From assembly GCA_947579665.1 (NCBI GenBank), contig CANPUZ010000057.1:682001-746000 (forward strand): a DNA stretch of 64,000 nucleotides. Reading direction: 5' to 3'. This stretch comes from Sympetrum striolatum (lineage: Eukaryota; Arthropoda; Insecta; Odonata; Libellulidae). Under the pieces are notes generated by a model that was not told where the DNA came from, searched no databases, and saw nothing but the letters and a program-made list of their open reading frames with translations. The first letter of the stretch is position 1. Each line of letters opens with the position of its first letter. This document shows positions 9,700 to 22,135 of this stretch, in pieces. The translations under genes were made by a program, and so were the position numbers.

Positions 9700-11680
9700 T
9701 TTTTAGAATCTTTTATGTATGACATAGTTTATAATTATGATATACTGTGCATTTTAAAGATATTTTTTAATAATAAAAGTCATATCTTACATTCAGTATA
9801 CTTTGAAATTATGTCCTTGGATCAGAGTTTACACTTTCCTCAGAATTTAATCCAAATTGTTTTCACCCTTTGTATTTTCTCATGAGACATGAAACAAACA
9901 CTATTTGGATAGTGAAAAATTGCTAACTTACGATAATATTCCAACAGAAATCAAGGTTTTGCTTAAAAATATCCAACTTGACCAGAGGGTCATTGTTGAA
10001 AATGTCAACTAATCTAATAAGGTAATTAGTGTACCATTAATAAGAAAGATATTTTTAATATCATGGTAAATTTAGTTTTCAGAAGATGATAGATTTAATG
10101 GAATGCAACCATGTTGAGATTGGTATATTCCAAAACTAAGAAATATAGTGAATTTATGTAAACATTTTGACATACATTGGACAGCTTAGGTCATTTCGCA
10201 CATTGTCTTCCACTGGGAATCGAACCTGTGACCACTTTCACCAAAGGCAGTCCACATTAATATACGGGTCTCCAGAAAGTCAGATGAATTGCCTAGGGGA
10301 AGCACATCTCATTGCTGTAAGTGTTAATTTAATATCTTATCAGTATGTGTTATGGATTTTTCCAAAGACTACTCAGTAAATAACATAATTGTTACATTTT
10401 CAGATAGTTTTTACAGTCACTCATCCCAAAAGAGTTTTTCAGAGAGGGTCATCACTGGAAAACTCCAACAAAATTTTTTTTTTCACTGAATGACTTTTTT
10501 AGAATGGACACAAAGGTTTGGCATTTATTGATGGATAATTTTATTTTAAAATATAAATAAATGTTGGGAGAAATACTGAGAAATCAGGAAATTATTATGG
10601 CCACACTTGCAGAGCATTGTAAAATCCTCCGTCATCTTCAGAAGATGTCATTTTCACATGCAACCGACCATGGTTTCGGCACATTATGCCATCATTGACA
10701 TAATTGACATGCCAAATTTATGGTTGGTTGGATTTCTCTCCTGTGCTGGAAGGTAATGAATATCACATGCCTAGTAATTTCACTCTGCCCCCGATTCCTG
10801 TTTATTAATGTATAAAGTTGGGATGTATTTCCAATGCAGGTCGATTATTTCATCAGGTGACAGATGCAATGAGATGCGTCGGTGCATAATGCAGAGGATC
10901 TTCACTGTTGGGCTGTCTGTGATATTTGAAATGCAAGCAGTGAAAAAAGGAAGGATTAAATGCTACAGACACTTTAGTCTTTCTATTTACTATTTGGGCT
11001 AGGTATTTAATTTTCATATTTACTATTTAATTTTCATGTTTAATATGTAATAAACTTTCCACATTCTTATTTGGCTATTCCATTTTTTATCCCCTAGGTG
11101 CATGCCGCAGATATTTTAAAGATTTGACCTCAACATCAATCGAGAAAGAAACTGTCAATACCACTGGGAAATGGCTGAGATATCATTGTCTGAAGAAATC
11201 TGCTTGAATAAATTTTATTTGATAATTGGATATAAATTGCTTTTTATTTCCTTATATCTTTGGCTGCCTAATACTGATATAGTTTGATCTATTGGTGATA
11301 TATCGCTTAATTGTTACAGAGTCACACTGCTGTGGTAAGTGCTCCAGAAGGGAGGAAGATTGAGATCGATTGTCAGTGTAATTACCCGCTTAATTAATCT
11401 GTTTAAGGCGTGACCTATGGGGGAAGTTCATTTTCACTTATTGTTTTCTTATATAGTTTTGTAGGGAATAAACCCTTGAAAAATTACTCAAAACTTAGCA
11501 ATTGTCTTGTAACTGGTGTAGCTGATATATGTACAGATATCCCTCGCCAACCACGGGAGTTAGGGAATCGAAAGAGCCCGCGGTTGGCGAAGCATTATGT
11601 ATATGGGAAATCAAGGGTTAGGTTTTGCGAGCAACAATATAGGGAGAAAAAAATTAGTACAAAATAGTTTTCCCTGTTAA
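9700..11680. other. Intergenic, repeat-derived DNA
   Basis: No coding exon is recognised. It contains a tRNA B-box-like stretch on the minus strand (10215-10226, reverse complement ggttcgattccc) within SINE-like sequence. It also has a Penelope-type hairpin at 10673-10698 (minus) and a CG-rich stem-loop at 11543-11592. Two short open frames (10167-10379 and 10808-11002) show no family features. Confidence 0.5.
10640..10730 (-). repeat. Hammerhead-like hairpin of a Penelope-like relic
   Basis: The minus strand reads caatgatggcataatgtgccgaaacc, i.e. a perfect 4-bp GGCA/TGCC hairpin followed directly by GAAAC, the layout of stem II plus the GAAA core of a hammerhead ribozyme. The 5' core (CTGATGA) is degenerate here (tcAATGA). 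Nearby, catcttcagaagatg is a 15-base palindrome. Confidence 0.35.
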
Positions 11681-12094
11681 CAGTGGCAGATCCAGGGGGG
11701 GGCTATGGTGGCTGTAGCCTCCCTCAGAAGTCACAGTTGTAGATCTTTTCTGTAAGTCAAACGACTTGAAACTTTAGACTGGTCACTCAATGACTAATTC
11801 AATGTCAAAACGTTTATTACCATGTTTTCATATTGTATGAAATGAAAGTGCAATAAGTGAAACGCTGTAGGCTTCAAAGTGCAACATGAAGATTAATTAC
11901 TTAAATGTATCATCGTTCATACTATTGAGATGTGAAGAAAATATTGTTTATCTACAACGATAGACAATAATAAGCATAATTCAAATATGTATACTGAGTT
12001 TAATTTTATAAAATTTCTTACAAAAATCGATAAATAGAAAATGAATCTTTAATCCCAACTCTCAAGCCACAGCTCGATCCTAGATCCGCCACTC
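11681..12094 (+). mobile_element. hAT-type MITE, copy A (CAGTGGC ends)
   Basis: It starts CAGTGGCAGATCCAGG and ends with the near-complement CCTAGATCCGCCACT. The same element, in the same orientation, lies at 22917-23182 and shares a core with atcatcgttcatactattg and the end block tttaatcccaactct. Copy B lacks about 140 bp present here after the G-rich start. Ends of this type with 8-bp duplications belong to hAT elements. The left flank is cctgttaa (11673-11680), but the right flank of this copy is atccacag, so the copy has no matching target duplication of its own. Confidence 0.85.
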
Positions 12095-12779
12095 ATCCAC
12101 AGACATACGCCAAGTGCCTCTTCAAAGCGCGGGGCCGACCATTATTCGCTCTTACGGGTGAATATGATTGGATACAACTACCAGCTGGGTTGGCTTCCAT
12201 CTATTTCATAGGCAGGCGACGTTTCAACTAAATTCCATAATCTGCTGATGATATCATTTAATAACGAAAGAAATTCAAATAAGCATGAGCACATCAATTT
12301 GGGGGATCTAATGAGTGGATGCTACTTTTATATCGCTTGCCAAATAACCAATATTTTTTCCTCCTCTTCCTTGGCAATCTCTCGGAAGAAAGAACTCTCA
12401 ATGAATTGGGAAGTTTATATCTAAACCACGAAGAAACTTAACTTAGAAAAATAATGACCTTTTAATAGACATTGGACTAGTCCAAACTATAAATCCAAAC
12501 AACACTTTGATCAGTTTGCAATAGTTTGCTTATATATACTACTATATTAGAAAGTTTAATAAGTTGGCCACATTTGTGTTAAACTCCTCTAGTTTTCAAT
12601 TCTTTTAGTTTTCAATAGAATTGTCATACATTATAGTAATAAGTGTGCATGAATAATTGATTAATGAAATAGCAGGCATGCCCCAATAAGGTAGGCATTT
12701 TTCTAGGCAAACTTGGACCTCCCACATTGGCAAATCTTGGCTGTGCCACTGATTCTTTGGGATTCATTCTCTGTGTTAG

Positions 12780-12935
12780 ACAATTACTGAATAATTGTGC
12801 TAATACATTAGCAATCTCTGTTCTTTAAGGTACTCCGCCAACACCCCATCTGCTCCTCCTGCTTTACCATTCTTCTTAATCTCTACCTCTTCTGGTATAG
12901 GTTGCCAAAGTATTCTGCGATAGTCCTCAATGTTG
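12780..12935 (-). pseudogene. RTE-like LINE reverse-transcriptase fragment
   Basis: The minus strand encodes EVEIKKNGKAGGADGVLAEY, followed by LKEQ. This matches the N-terminal RT block (lknGKApGxDGipaE-lk) of endonuclease-reverse-transcriptase LINEs. Stops follow within about 10 codons, so only this decayed scrap remains. It may derive from the same family as the fragment at 4575-4937. Confidence 0.7.
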
Positions 12936-14370
12936 CTGGTCTGTTATATGTCCATCTCCCTTCTGTAAGGCTAAAATCTGTTTCTTGCCTATTGCTAGGC
13001 GTCCTCTATTTATGCTCTTATTATTTTATATGGCCTCTTGTACAACCTTGCATTATATATAGTAACTACTAAATGGGTGCTTGCATAATGAAAATTATTA
13101 AGGGGTACTACCCTGAGTTATGGGTCTGTATGTTTTATTTATGTTTCTTTTTAACTGAATCATCTGTATACATAATTTTCAAATGTTAGATTGAGATTCC
13201 TCAAAGATTCTGTGCGCTCTATAACTTCCATGATGAAACCGGGAAAGAACTTGAAGCAATTTTTATTTCAGTACACTACAAGTTTGAGAGGGTTTTTAAT
13301 GTGATCCAATCCAAGTATAAGAATAAAAGGTGAAAAATTGATGCACTCTTGGGAACCTGAAACTCAACCTGGCTCGGGGAAAGATATACAGCTATTTGAT
13401 TATATGTTGATGAATGAAACTTGAAAATCAGAAATATTATTAACTATAGTGCTAATGATTTGTATTGTTTGCAGTTATATTATTTCTAAAGATTGCCGTT
13501 AAAACTATTTACTTATTACATTTCATTCTGCCCCTAATATTTTAGGATTATGTAAATTTCAATTTAAGTTGAAGTCAAAATCTCACAGCTTTTCTGATAT
13601 ACTCTTTTTGCTCTTCTGAAATCAGATGTTAATTATTTCATAGAATAAGGCAGTGGAAACTTGTAAATGACAGCTGAGTAGTACGTAATTTGTAGGATAT
13701 GATGGATCTGCCCTCTCATATATTTAATAAGTCCTTCCTTCAGTAAAATGCTGTAGTAGTCGATCAAGACACATTTAATATGTCAGTCAACCTTAGCCTG
13801 TGGTTTGTGAGCTGCTGTGAAATATTTTAGCAATAATTTTGTAAATGGTCAGGGTGCCTTTCAATTACTTGTTTTTTTATTCTTTTCAAGATGTTACTAA
13901 TTAAAATCCATTAATGGTATTGGAATCAGATTTTGCTGTTTATTTTGGATATCTTTCATCCACTATTCACCTTGATTATAATATTTTATTACTGGCCAAA
14001 GATCCCTCCAGTTCTCAGTAAATTCTTCTGCATCTTCTTCTAAAATCTTTATTTAGTTATTTACCTTTTTCCAGCTCATTATATACTTAAAATCTTGCCT
14101 CATTAACCTTTGCTGTTTGACAGAAAACGTCTTTCAAATCTTTTAGTATTTTCCTGGAATTTTAAATCTATGTTTACTTGACTAAGGTTACTGAAAACTT
14201 TCTTCTTAGAAATGTTGACTTTAAGGAACGTATTCCAAAGCCTTTAATGCCCAAAGAGCCCACTGTTAACCACTTTTCAAAAAAATATAAATGTCAACTA
14301 TCCCCTCTATTTTTATCTTCAAAACTCTTCTTTTCGCTAAGCAAAAATCTCCCTCTTTGAAAACAATAGA
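12936..14370. other. Intergenic, nothing identified
   Basis: AT-rich sequence without a recognisable exon. An open frame at 14178-14360 leads toward the LINE fragment at 14376 but shows no LINE motif of its own. Confidence 0.5.
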
Positions 14371-14375
14371 GTCTA

Positions 14376-14822
14376 TCACAACATTTCACCAGGAGGATTG
14401 ATGATCTCCATACACCTCAACAAAACCTGAAAACTTTTTCTCTTAGTTCGAAAGTTTGTGGAATTAAGTTCTGCGATGCATTACCAGCAGCAATAAAAAA
14501 TATTACATCCTTCAATACCTTTGAAAACGCTGTACATAAATTACTCTTGGAAAAATGTCTCTACAATAAAGATGGATTCTTTAACAACGATTCTTTCATC
14601 TGAGTAAATCTACACCTTGTGGACTAATTGGCAATGTATACCTTATCTTCCTTTTTTATTTTGTTCATTTACTTGTATATTTCTACTCATTTTGTATATT
14701 AATTTGTTTATTTTTATAATTTGTTTTTTTTGTATTTTATAATGACTTCATGATTCTATTTCTTTGACAACTCCTATAAATGTATTTTTCCAGTCATTGG
14801 ACAATTAAAGTATTATTATTGT
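14376..14822 (+). mobile_element. Jockey/CR1-like LINE 3' end
   Basis: The plus-strand frame from about 14376 to the stop at 14601 reads RRIDDLHTPQQNLKTFSLSS, then WxALPxxI-like CDALPAAIKNITSFNTFENA, ending NNDSFI. This is the usual C-terminal tail of Jockey/CR1-type LINE reverse transcriptases. A T-rich 3' UTR follows and ends attaaagtattattattg, a simple-sequence tail typical of these LINEs. Everything 5' of it is missing (5' truncation). Confidence 0.75.
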
Positions 14823-15564
14823 GTTTTTTGAGTCAACAAATTTTATAAAAAGAGCAAAAAACTGTTACCTATCCCTAGACATAGTGACTTTGAATGATTC
14901 TTTGGAAGAGCTGATAGCTCTCAAGAGTTAACAGAGTGGAAAGAAAATAAGATAAATTGGAGAGTTCTGGAAACTTCTCCATTTCTTGTTATAGCTTTTT
15001 CCTGAGAGTAGCCAACTTCAGAAACCACCCATACCTTTTTTTTAAACTGTGAATTACTATTGTTAAATTCAAATTATTTCGATTGGATTCATTGAAGTAT
15101 CACTGCAAACTGAGAGTACAAAAACAGAAGAACTTGCAATTAATGTCTTGTAATTAAGGGCATTAGAAATTTAAAAACTAGTTGACCTTGGAGAATTAGA
15201 AATAATAATAAAAATAATAATTTATTTGCGTCACAAAAACATTCAATACAAAAACAGAAAATAATTCTGCCCTGAATAGGTGACATGTCAATATACAGTA
15301 GTCAACTGAAACTAGTACAATTACACCTTAAGAAGATATAAAATATTATTTTTTTTCATTTTAACAAACATTCAACATATCTAAACATACAACATCTTTG
15401 AAGATTTTACAATTTTTCCATTGAAATTCACAAATATGCACATAAACATGATTGCCATAGTCACAATTACAATTTCTTACATTTAAATGAAAATTTGATT
15501 ACACAAATTTATATAACAGCAAAAATAATTTATCATTTTACAAACACCTTTGAAGCATATTCAC

Positions 15565-16605
15565 TCACAAGCTATTGTCATTTAAAAATTCCTCCACTGT
15601 GAAGTAACACTTTTTAGATAATAATTTATGTCGGTTTTCTTTAAAAGTTTTTATGTTTTTCCCATACTTTTCTTTGAATTGTTTTGGAATTATATTATAC
15701 AGTTTTATTCCCATGTAATATTGGGTCTTTTCATACATTGACAGTCTATGTTTAGGATAATTCATATTGTTTCTCCCTCTGGTATCATAATTATGGTTGT
15801 GTTCGTCCTCAAAATCTTTTCTATTTGAATGAACATAATTTAATACCTCATAAATGTAAATGCAGGGTAATGTCAAGATATCATATTTTTTAAACAGTGG
15901 TTTACATGAGTCTCTGTATTTAGAAAAGGTCATGATCCGCATAATCTTTTTTTGTACTTTAAATACCGTTTGCCAACCAGGAGCCATACCCCATAGTATG
16001 GCACCATAATTCAAAATTGAATTAAAGTAACCATAGTATACTGTCAATCTTGTGGAAATATTTACAATTGGGGCAATGCATGACATATTGAAACATGCAC
16101 TGTTTAACTTTTTAACCAGTGAATTAATATGTTCCTTCCAGGACAGGATGGTATGAATTGCAACCAATTCTATGGCTGAGCATTCAAATACAATATCCTC
16201 ATTATGTACTTTTAAATCATCTCTCCTTTTTATTACAAACTCATTATCCTCCCTTATAAGTATACATGATCCTCCATGCAAAGAATGCATTCTGCCGTAA
16301 AAATCTACTACACTGTAATTTCTTATCTTATTTAATATATGTATTTGCTCTTGCTGTAGCCAGTGTTCATTCAGACATATGACTGAGGCTTTTAATGAAA
16401 GGTCTTCATTTAGAAAAATTTCAAGATTATTAATTTTAGATTTGATTCCTTGGATATTAAGATGCATTAACCATTGGTGATTAACATTTACCACATACTT
16501 AGCAGTATTATCAGAACACTTTTTATCATTCTCTCCTTTATTGTCAGAGAACAGGAGAGGGTCATTTTTTTCAAATTCATCATTCCCATTTACCATAATA
16601 TCCAC
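15565..16605 (-). pseudogene. LINE ORF2 with in-frame deletion: endonuclease fused to RT C-terminus
   Basis: The 346-codon frame has two recognisable parts. Residues about 40-148 are the N-terminal AP-endonuclease region (WLMHLNIQGIKSKINNLEIF, VICLNEHWL, a GG-S-C-I-L-I-R-E block, ending CSAIEL). Residues about 153-346 are the RT thumb and C-terminal tail (LSWKEHINSLVKKLNSACF, YFNSILNYGAILWG, YNIIPKQFK near the end). Full-length ORF2 proteins of this group are roughly 900 residues, so the second half of the endonuclease and the whole polymerase core with YxDD are gone, yet the join keeps frame and there is no stop. Chance, or recent deletion, could explain the intact frame. It might alternatively start upstream, since the ATG used here is internal. 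Confidence 0.8.
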
Positions 16606-16867
16606 TTTGACTTTTATTTACCATAGAGTCACTTGTTTTTACCATAGAATCAGCTTTAATATTTATCATAGAATCTGAATAACTATCTACATTATATACC
16701 TTATGTTTGTCACCAACTGAACCTTTGATACCATCATCTTCATTGTTAAAAGCATATCTCTCAATAATTGAAGAGATTACATTTTTCCCATCATTTAAAA
16801 ATATTTCTAATTCATCTATTTTATTTTTAAAGCCTAGTAAAATTCTTTCTAAGGGCTGAAAGCTCAT
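16580..16867 (-). pseudogene. 5' open frame of the deleted LINE (ORF1 end or ORF2 start)
   Basis: A 95-codon frame, MSFQPLERILLGFKNKIDEL, then repeated S/D/M-rich blocks (DSMINIK, DSMVKTS, DSMVNKS). It overlaps the start of the 346-codon frame by 26 bases in another phase. It may be the end of ORF1 or a frameshifted beginning of ORF2; no zinc knuckle or RRM is visible. Confidence 0.45.
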
Positions 16868-16914
16868 AAGGGTTATTGCATCTCATAATAATTACAATGA
16901 CGTGCCATTAATTA

Positions 16915-17588
16915 AGATAAGATAATAATAATAATACTTTATTTAAACGGACAGATGTCCTATTACAAATGTTGAAAATGACCAAGGTAACATTTGAAAA
17001 GTTTGAAAATAAACATATGAGCTTAATTAAAGAAGATTGACACAAATGAAAATTACAATTACATTGGAGATAACACATTACATGTTACAATAAAAGAAAA
17101 ATACACCTTAATAATTCTGCACCATTAAACATTTTTTAAAATAAAATTTCTGAATACATTGTGTGAAAAGTAAAATATATCAGCGGATTTACAATGACTA
17201 TTAAAATCTCTCATTATTCTAAAAATAGGCAGAAAATACAAATAATTATTACATACATATGGAATATGAAATAAATGATGGGATCTTGAATGAACAATTG
17301 GAACCCTAAAATTTATAAGAGATAAAAGATAAGAAGACTTGATATGATTATTTAACAGAGAGTGTAAGAATAGAACTCCATTTTGCTTCCTACGAGCAGA
17401 GAGTGTGTGTATATTTAGTAATTTCAATATCTTTTCATATTCTCCACTTTCTCTCTCAATTCCAAACTTAAAAGCCACCAGTCTCAGAAATTTATTCTGG
17501 ACTCTCTCTAAGCCTAAGTCGTACTTATGATAAGAAGGGGACCAAACTATTGAACTATATTCGAGAACTGGTCGAACTAGATTAGAGG
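16915..17588 (-). mobile_element. Second Jockey-like LINE 3' fragment
   Basis: The minus strand from 17585 reads LVRPVLEYSSIVWSPSYHKY, then LERVQNKFLRLVAFKFGIE, then a tail to the stop at 17125 containing LLSLINFRVPIVHSRSH. These are the classical RT thumb and C-terminal motifs of Jockey-type LINEs. About 160 codons are open without a stop. A 3' UTR of about 200 bp ends in tttaaataaagtattattattatt (16945-16922). The element is 5'-truncated and differs from the neighbour at 15197-16890 in sequence, so it is a distinct family. Confidence 0.82.
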
Positions 17589-18250
17589 GAAAATTAGAGG
17601 GAAAATTTTAAATTGTAATTATCATATTTATGGGTGCATAACATTTTTTTATGTAGGTCTAAAATACATGCTGTCTTATACTTTTATAAGTCTATATTAC
17701 ATTTTTATTTAAAAATTATTACCTGGAATGAATCATATTCATTTTTAAGTCAGTTTTTTACGTATTTTATGGCTTTATTTAAAAGAGGTCCGATTAAAAC
17801 TTTCTGTGACACTATTCAAAATAAGCTGAATGACAAACTGATATTTGTGCTGGTATTCACATAAAAAAACATTGCCTTTGTCCTGATTACGTACATTTAA
17901 TAATTTAATTATTACATACCTTATAATTACTCTCAGTTATGAAAAGAACAGGTATGGAGAAGCAAACATCTGACTTCCTATCAAATAGGTATCAACACTT
18001 GGTGGACTTGCACAAAGAACACAAACATGCTACCATCTGAAATCATTCTTTGTTAATTAAAGTATTTGAAAAAGAGGTTTTTATCTAATAATCACCTTTT
18101 ACTAAGTAAGAACATTTTAATGAGAGACTATAGTTTCTGTAGTTGCTGGCAGGTGCTCTTTAGAGTGTGCTGTGTCCAAACCATTCCAAGTCATTTATTT
18201 AAAATCTTAGTTTTTCAATTTGAATTTTCTTCAGTTATACTTCGATAAAT
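17589..18250. other. Intergenic, nothing identified
   Basis: AT-rich DNA (short open frames at 17634-17864 and 18066-18248 are hydrophobic or low-complexity, without family features). Confidence 0.5.
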
Positions 18251-18259
18251 ATGTTAAAT

Positions 18260-18680
18260 GAGATGAAGGGCGTCGCCAGCCACTAGACTAGGGGCAAGCT
18301 GCCTGATTGAGGGTACATAATGAAGGTAAAATAACTGCAGGTTATGACAATAAAACAAATACTTTACTGCAAGAAAAATTTTACTAACAGTAGTATGCTA
18401 TAAGAGATATAATGAACAAAAAAATATGATCTCGATTGAAGCACAAACTCCTCTGATTTCTCCCAAATAACCACTTATTATTGAAATCTGACAAGTTCCC
18501 TGCGATAATGTTTCAGTGAACACTCATCTGGCCATTCAGTTGAGTTTCCACCATGGTACTTCTGATTTTATTATGTCTTAGTCTGCTGAAGGACTGTTCT
18601 ACGGTACGGTACAAGTGGTAAAGCGATCAATATTGCATTTTATCTTTCATTGAAGGAATAACATTTGCTTCTTTGGCAAT
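18260..18680 (-). pseudogene. hAT transposase C-terminal relic
   Basis: The minus strand around 18610-18535 encodes EQSFSRLRHNKIRSTMVETQ, followed by LNGQMSV. This corresponds to the hAT C-terminal dimerisation block (ERSFSkLklIKtylRstMsqerLngL), as in ZMYM-like hAT transposases. Stops surround it. To the left (18267-18296) the sequence gggcgtcgccagccactaga resembles a hAT terminal region. It lies inside the 11.5-kb block bounded by the two CAGTGGC MITEs. Confidence 0.65.
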
Positions 18681-19530
18681 GTCTACAAAGTAGTTGCTGA
18701 AATACTCAAACTAATGTTTTTGAATCATCTATGTTACTTCCGTTTAGTAAGATTCTCTTGAATAACTTTATTTTCCATTGGGCCTGTCTGAACACTATCA
18801 CATTATCATCATGATACATAGCTTTAATTATTAGAATATTGAATCTTTAGCATCTGTTATGATTTTTAATTGCTTTACTTGATGTTTTCCTGCATTTCTT
18901 ATAATGAAGGACATAATGTTTTGATTCCTAAAGTCTCTTTGATTCTCTGGATGCAATTATACCAGGTGTAATCCAATTTATATTAAAAGTATTTGATTTT
19001 AGTTTTATTTTTAGCCCAGGGAAATACATAATCTCTAATAATTTCCTGATGAAAAAGTAATAAGTTTTATCAACACATTCCATATTGTAAAGAAGCCATT
19101 ATTCATTCTAGGTCACAAACTTTAATCCATTCTCTATGCTCAAGCTATCTTATAGTGTATAGCTTCTCTTTTTTTATATTCCTTTGATAGATGTAATCAG
19201 AGGGATTTACATAGAAATGCTCCTTTGTTCCATATTGAATATGGTATATATATGTCATATTTTCAACTAGAGTTTTCTTACAGTTCAAATTCAGGAGATC
19301 CTCAGTTTAAATATAGTAAATAGATTAACATTTCAGTCATTGGCAATCTTCTCTCTTTTCTTAATTTTCTAAACAGCCGCTCAAGCTTTAATAAAAATGA
19401 TACACTTGTTAATTGTATAGGGTTCTATAAATAAAAATTATTATAGTGGTTTAAAAATTCTACATATGAACCCTCAGATATTTTCATTATTTAGGACCTA
19501 TAAATCATCACATACGTCCAGTGACTCACT
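18681..19530. other. Intergenic, nothing identified
   Basis: AT-rich sequence with many stops in all frames. It probably continues old transposon debris; no motif is supported. Confidence 0.5.
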
Positions 19531-19534
19531 TCCT

Positions 19535-19735
19535 TTTGATATTCATGATCCACCTCTAGAGGAGTTTTTTCTTTACGAATATTATCAGCAACTTTGTAAT
19601 TCTTCATTCTACTAAGAATTTTTATTTGATCTGTGGTGACCTATTGTTCATTTAGACAAATAACTGAGGGGTTTATTTTTCTGAATTATTTAATATATTT
19701 TTAATTCCGTGATTCTCAATTTAAAATATGAAGTA
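19535..19735 (-). pseudogene. LINE endonuclease relic
   Basis: The minus strand encodes INPSVICLNEQ, a stop, then TTDQIKILSRMKNYKVAD. This parallels KASVICLNEHWLQQEQIHIL, followed by NKIRNYSVVD, in the LINE at 15565-16605. It is an older, decayed copy of a related LINE. Confidence 0.7.
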
Positions 19736-22135
19736 GAAAGTTTTGGAAACTTTTGTATGATTACTTTTTATGTATTTCCAGATCATAACCTATTTTAGTA
19801 ATCATCGAACATTTTTTTAATAAATTCCTATTGGGAGTTTACAGATTATAATAAAAGGTGGGCAGTCATTTTGTTTAACACAAACCCCACTAATATCAGC
19901 AGTAAGGCAAGAAAAATCTTAGAGAAATTAAGAACTGGAATGTGAGAAGTAAAGAAGGAATTTTATCTTTTATAACATCAAATAAGAGAAGAAGTGAAAT
20001 ACTTTTAGGGAAGAAATCATCAGATGGACTAAAGTAATGAGTATTATGAAGACAATTAGCAAAATATTCAATATAAGTGTCCTATTCCATCGTATAACCA
20101 ATACTGTTGTCAAATATTACATAACTGAGAAAGAATCAAAATGTATCAGCTGAGATTTCAAATTGGGAACCTTATGAAATAATCGATAAGCCTGTTTCAT
20201 TTTTTCGTGTGAAGCACAATGTTTATTCTTTACAGTTATGTGTGGATTAAGATTAACTCCTATGATTTAAGATTATAATCAGACTCGGATATATAGTTAG
20301 TTATCTGTAACTAGTATATAAAATTTATCACAATGCATAGAATAAAAAATAGACTATTTGATTTCCTCAATAGAATATACAATAATGAAATTCTCCTCAT
20401 TTAAAGGCTATTAAGATAATTATAACGAAATAAATTCTAGCTCAGACACGGTGCTATATATATATACTTGAATGAATGATGTATTTCATGACAACAAATT
20501 CATTTAAATATATTTGATTCCACAAATTTAACTCTAAAGAGACTATCAAATACATAATACCAGACCATTAACTAGTTCCCTAAACTAGGGTTTCTGAAAA
20601 GGATTGCAAACTACTATACTCCTTTGCTGGCTCGCATTGTATTCTTCCAGTTGGGGCAATGGTAGCATATCCTGTATTTCAATACTACCAAAAGAAAGCC
20701 TCACGGAACTCTCCACTTTAATATCTGCATTCATTTTTTTACAATAAAACATCCGTGCTATGAGTACGCCTCATACAAAATTTATAATGATGGTGACGAA
20801 AGATTAAGTCTATTATACAATTCTTTAAGGTACAAATATTGTGCTAGTTTACCTACGATTCCATTTCTATCACTTAAATTCCGAAAATGCAAGACTAACC
20901 TAAACTGGAGTTATAGTATATTTAAATATTTTAAAAAGTAGAATTATACAAAAAACAAAGGACATAAACATTGAATCGAAAGTCCTTCTAGAAGAATCAT
21001 AGACCATAGGTTTAGTAAAAAATGCATTTTATCCATGGATGCATGTGGTATTAATTAAAAGTAATTAGTATTTCCATAGATTCATAAATCTACATCAATC
21101 TGCAATGGGCAAGAAATTTGAAGCATCAGTATGATCCCTGCATACTTATATAACTAGGAAAATAAGATCTTACAAAAATAAATTAACAGAAAAAGTAATG
21201 GGAGACATACCTCTCAATTGAATTCAGATTGAATATTTCCAGAAGCTGACAATAAATCCTTACTTTATCAAAAGACAAAACAGACTTGAGAGCAGGATAT
21301 AATAATGCTATCTCGAAGAACAACGCCGAAGTTTCATTAATATAATTCATATTTAATTTCGTAAAGGATACAGTTTTCATCATCTAAATATTTTTAGTTA
21401 TACATTGAATAATACAATAAAGCAAAAGACAGACCAATAAAAAATGATCCATTTAAAACATAACTACAGACTTTCTTCCCAACTCATTCCTACACATCTT
21501 CATAACCTGCAATCATCTCCATGCTGCAACAAGCAGGGTGTCTCCAAGGCATCCTTAAATTACTGCATTTGAAGCTCCTTATAAACCTCTTACTGAAAAA
21601 GTTGTGTTAGTTACAAGGACACTTTTAAAAATGCAACCTCTTACGAAACCACTACCTTAGTAATAAATTATTGTGGAATAATGAACATTTATGAATGATT
21701 TAAAATAGTGGCTGTTATGATACAGTTAACAATTCAGATATTGAAGGTGTTTCGAAGAATTCCTTTGGGACAAAAAGTGAAATCTCCAGAAGTGCATTGC
21801 TAACATATTTAATACATTATCACAACGGAAAGGTATACTAAAATAAAAATTTCATTCTAGAGTCGGAGCAAATTTTGCACAATCATTATGGAGATTCATA
21901 CTATATAAGCTCTGATGCTTTGATATCTTTGATCTCTAATATGAAATATTAAAACTCCTATCGCTCGAGAGATATCATTGAAAAGCTACTCTTATAAACG
22001 TAAAGGACAATAAATTCAATGGAGGAAGCCTTAACTTGATGGAACTCCGTAATCAGGATCATATTTAATAAACTCTCAAAATTCCACAAAACAAAACTTA
22101 ATTGTGCGACCGGTTTTGAGCTAAAACTGTAGCAG
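19736..22135. other. Intergenic, nothing identified
   Basis: AT-rich sequence. The 66-codon open frame at 21183-21383 (minus) shows no family feature. Further decayed LINE sequence is likely but not supported by motifs. Confidence 0.5.

Larger units (their letters stand above)
15197..16890 (-). mobile_element. Internally deleted Jockey/CR1-like LINE
   Basis: The element reads on the minus strand. Its 5' part carries an open frame (16580-16867). An overlapping 346-codon frame (15565-16605) follows, then about 365 bp of 3' UTR. It ends in an (ATT)n-like tail (aataaattattatttttatt) at about 15230-15197. The RT core is absent, so it could move only in trans, if at all. A second LINE 3' end starts about 25 bp to its right in the same orientation. 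Confidence 0.8.

Noticed and set aside
10207..10230. tRNA gene candidate (B-box ggttcgattccc on minus)
   Set aside because: No cloverleaf could be completed and no A box at the expected distance; at best a SINE relic.
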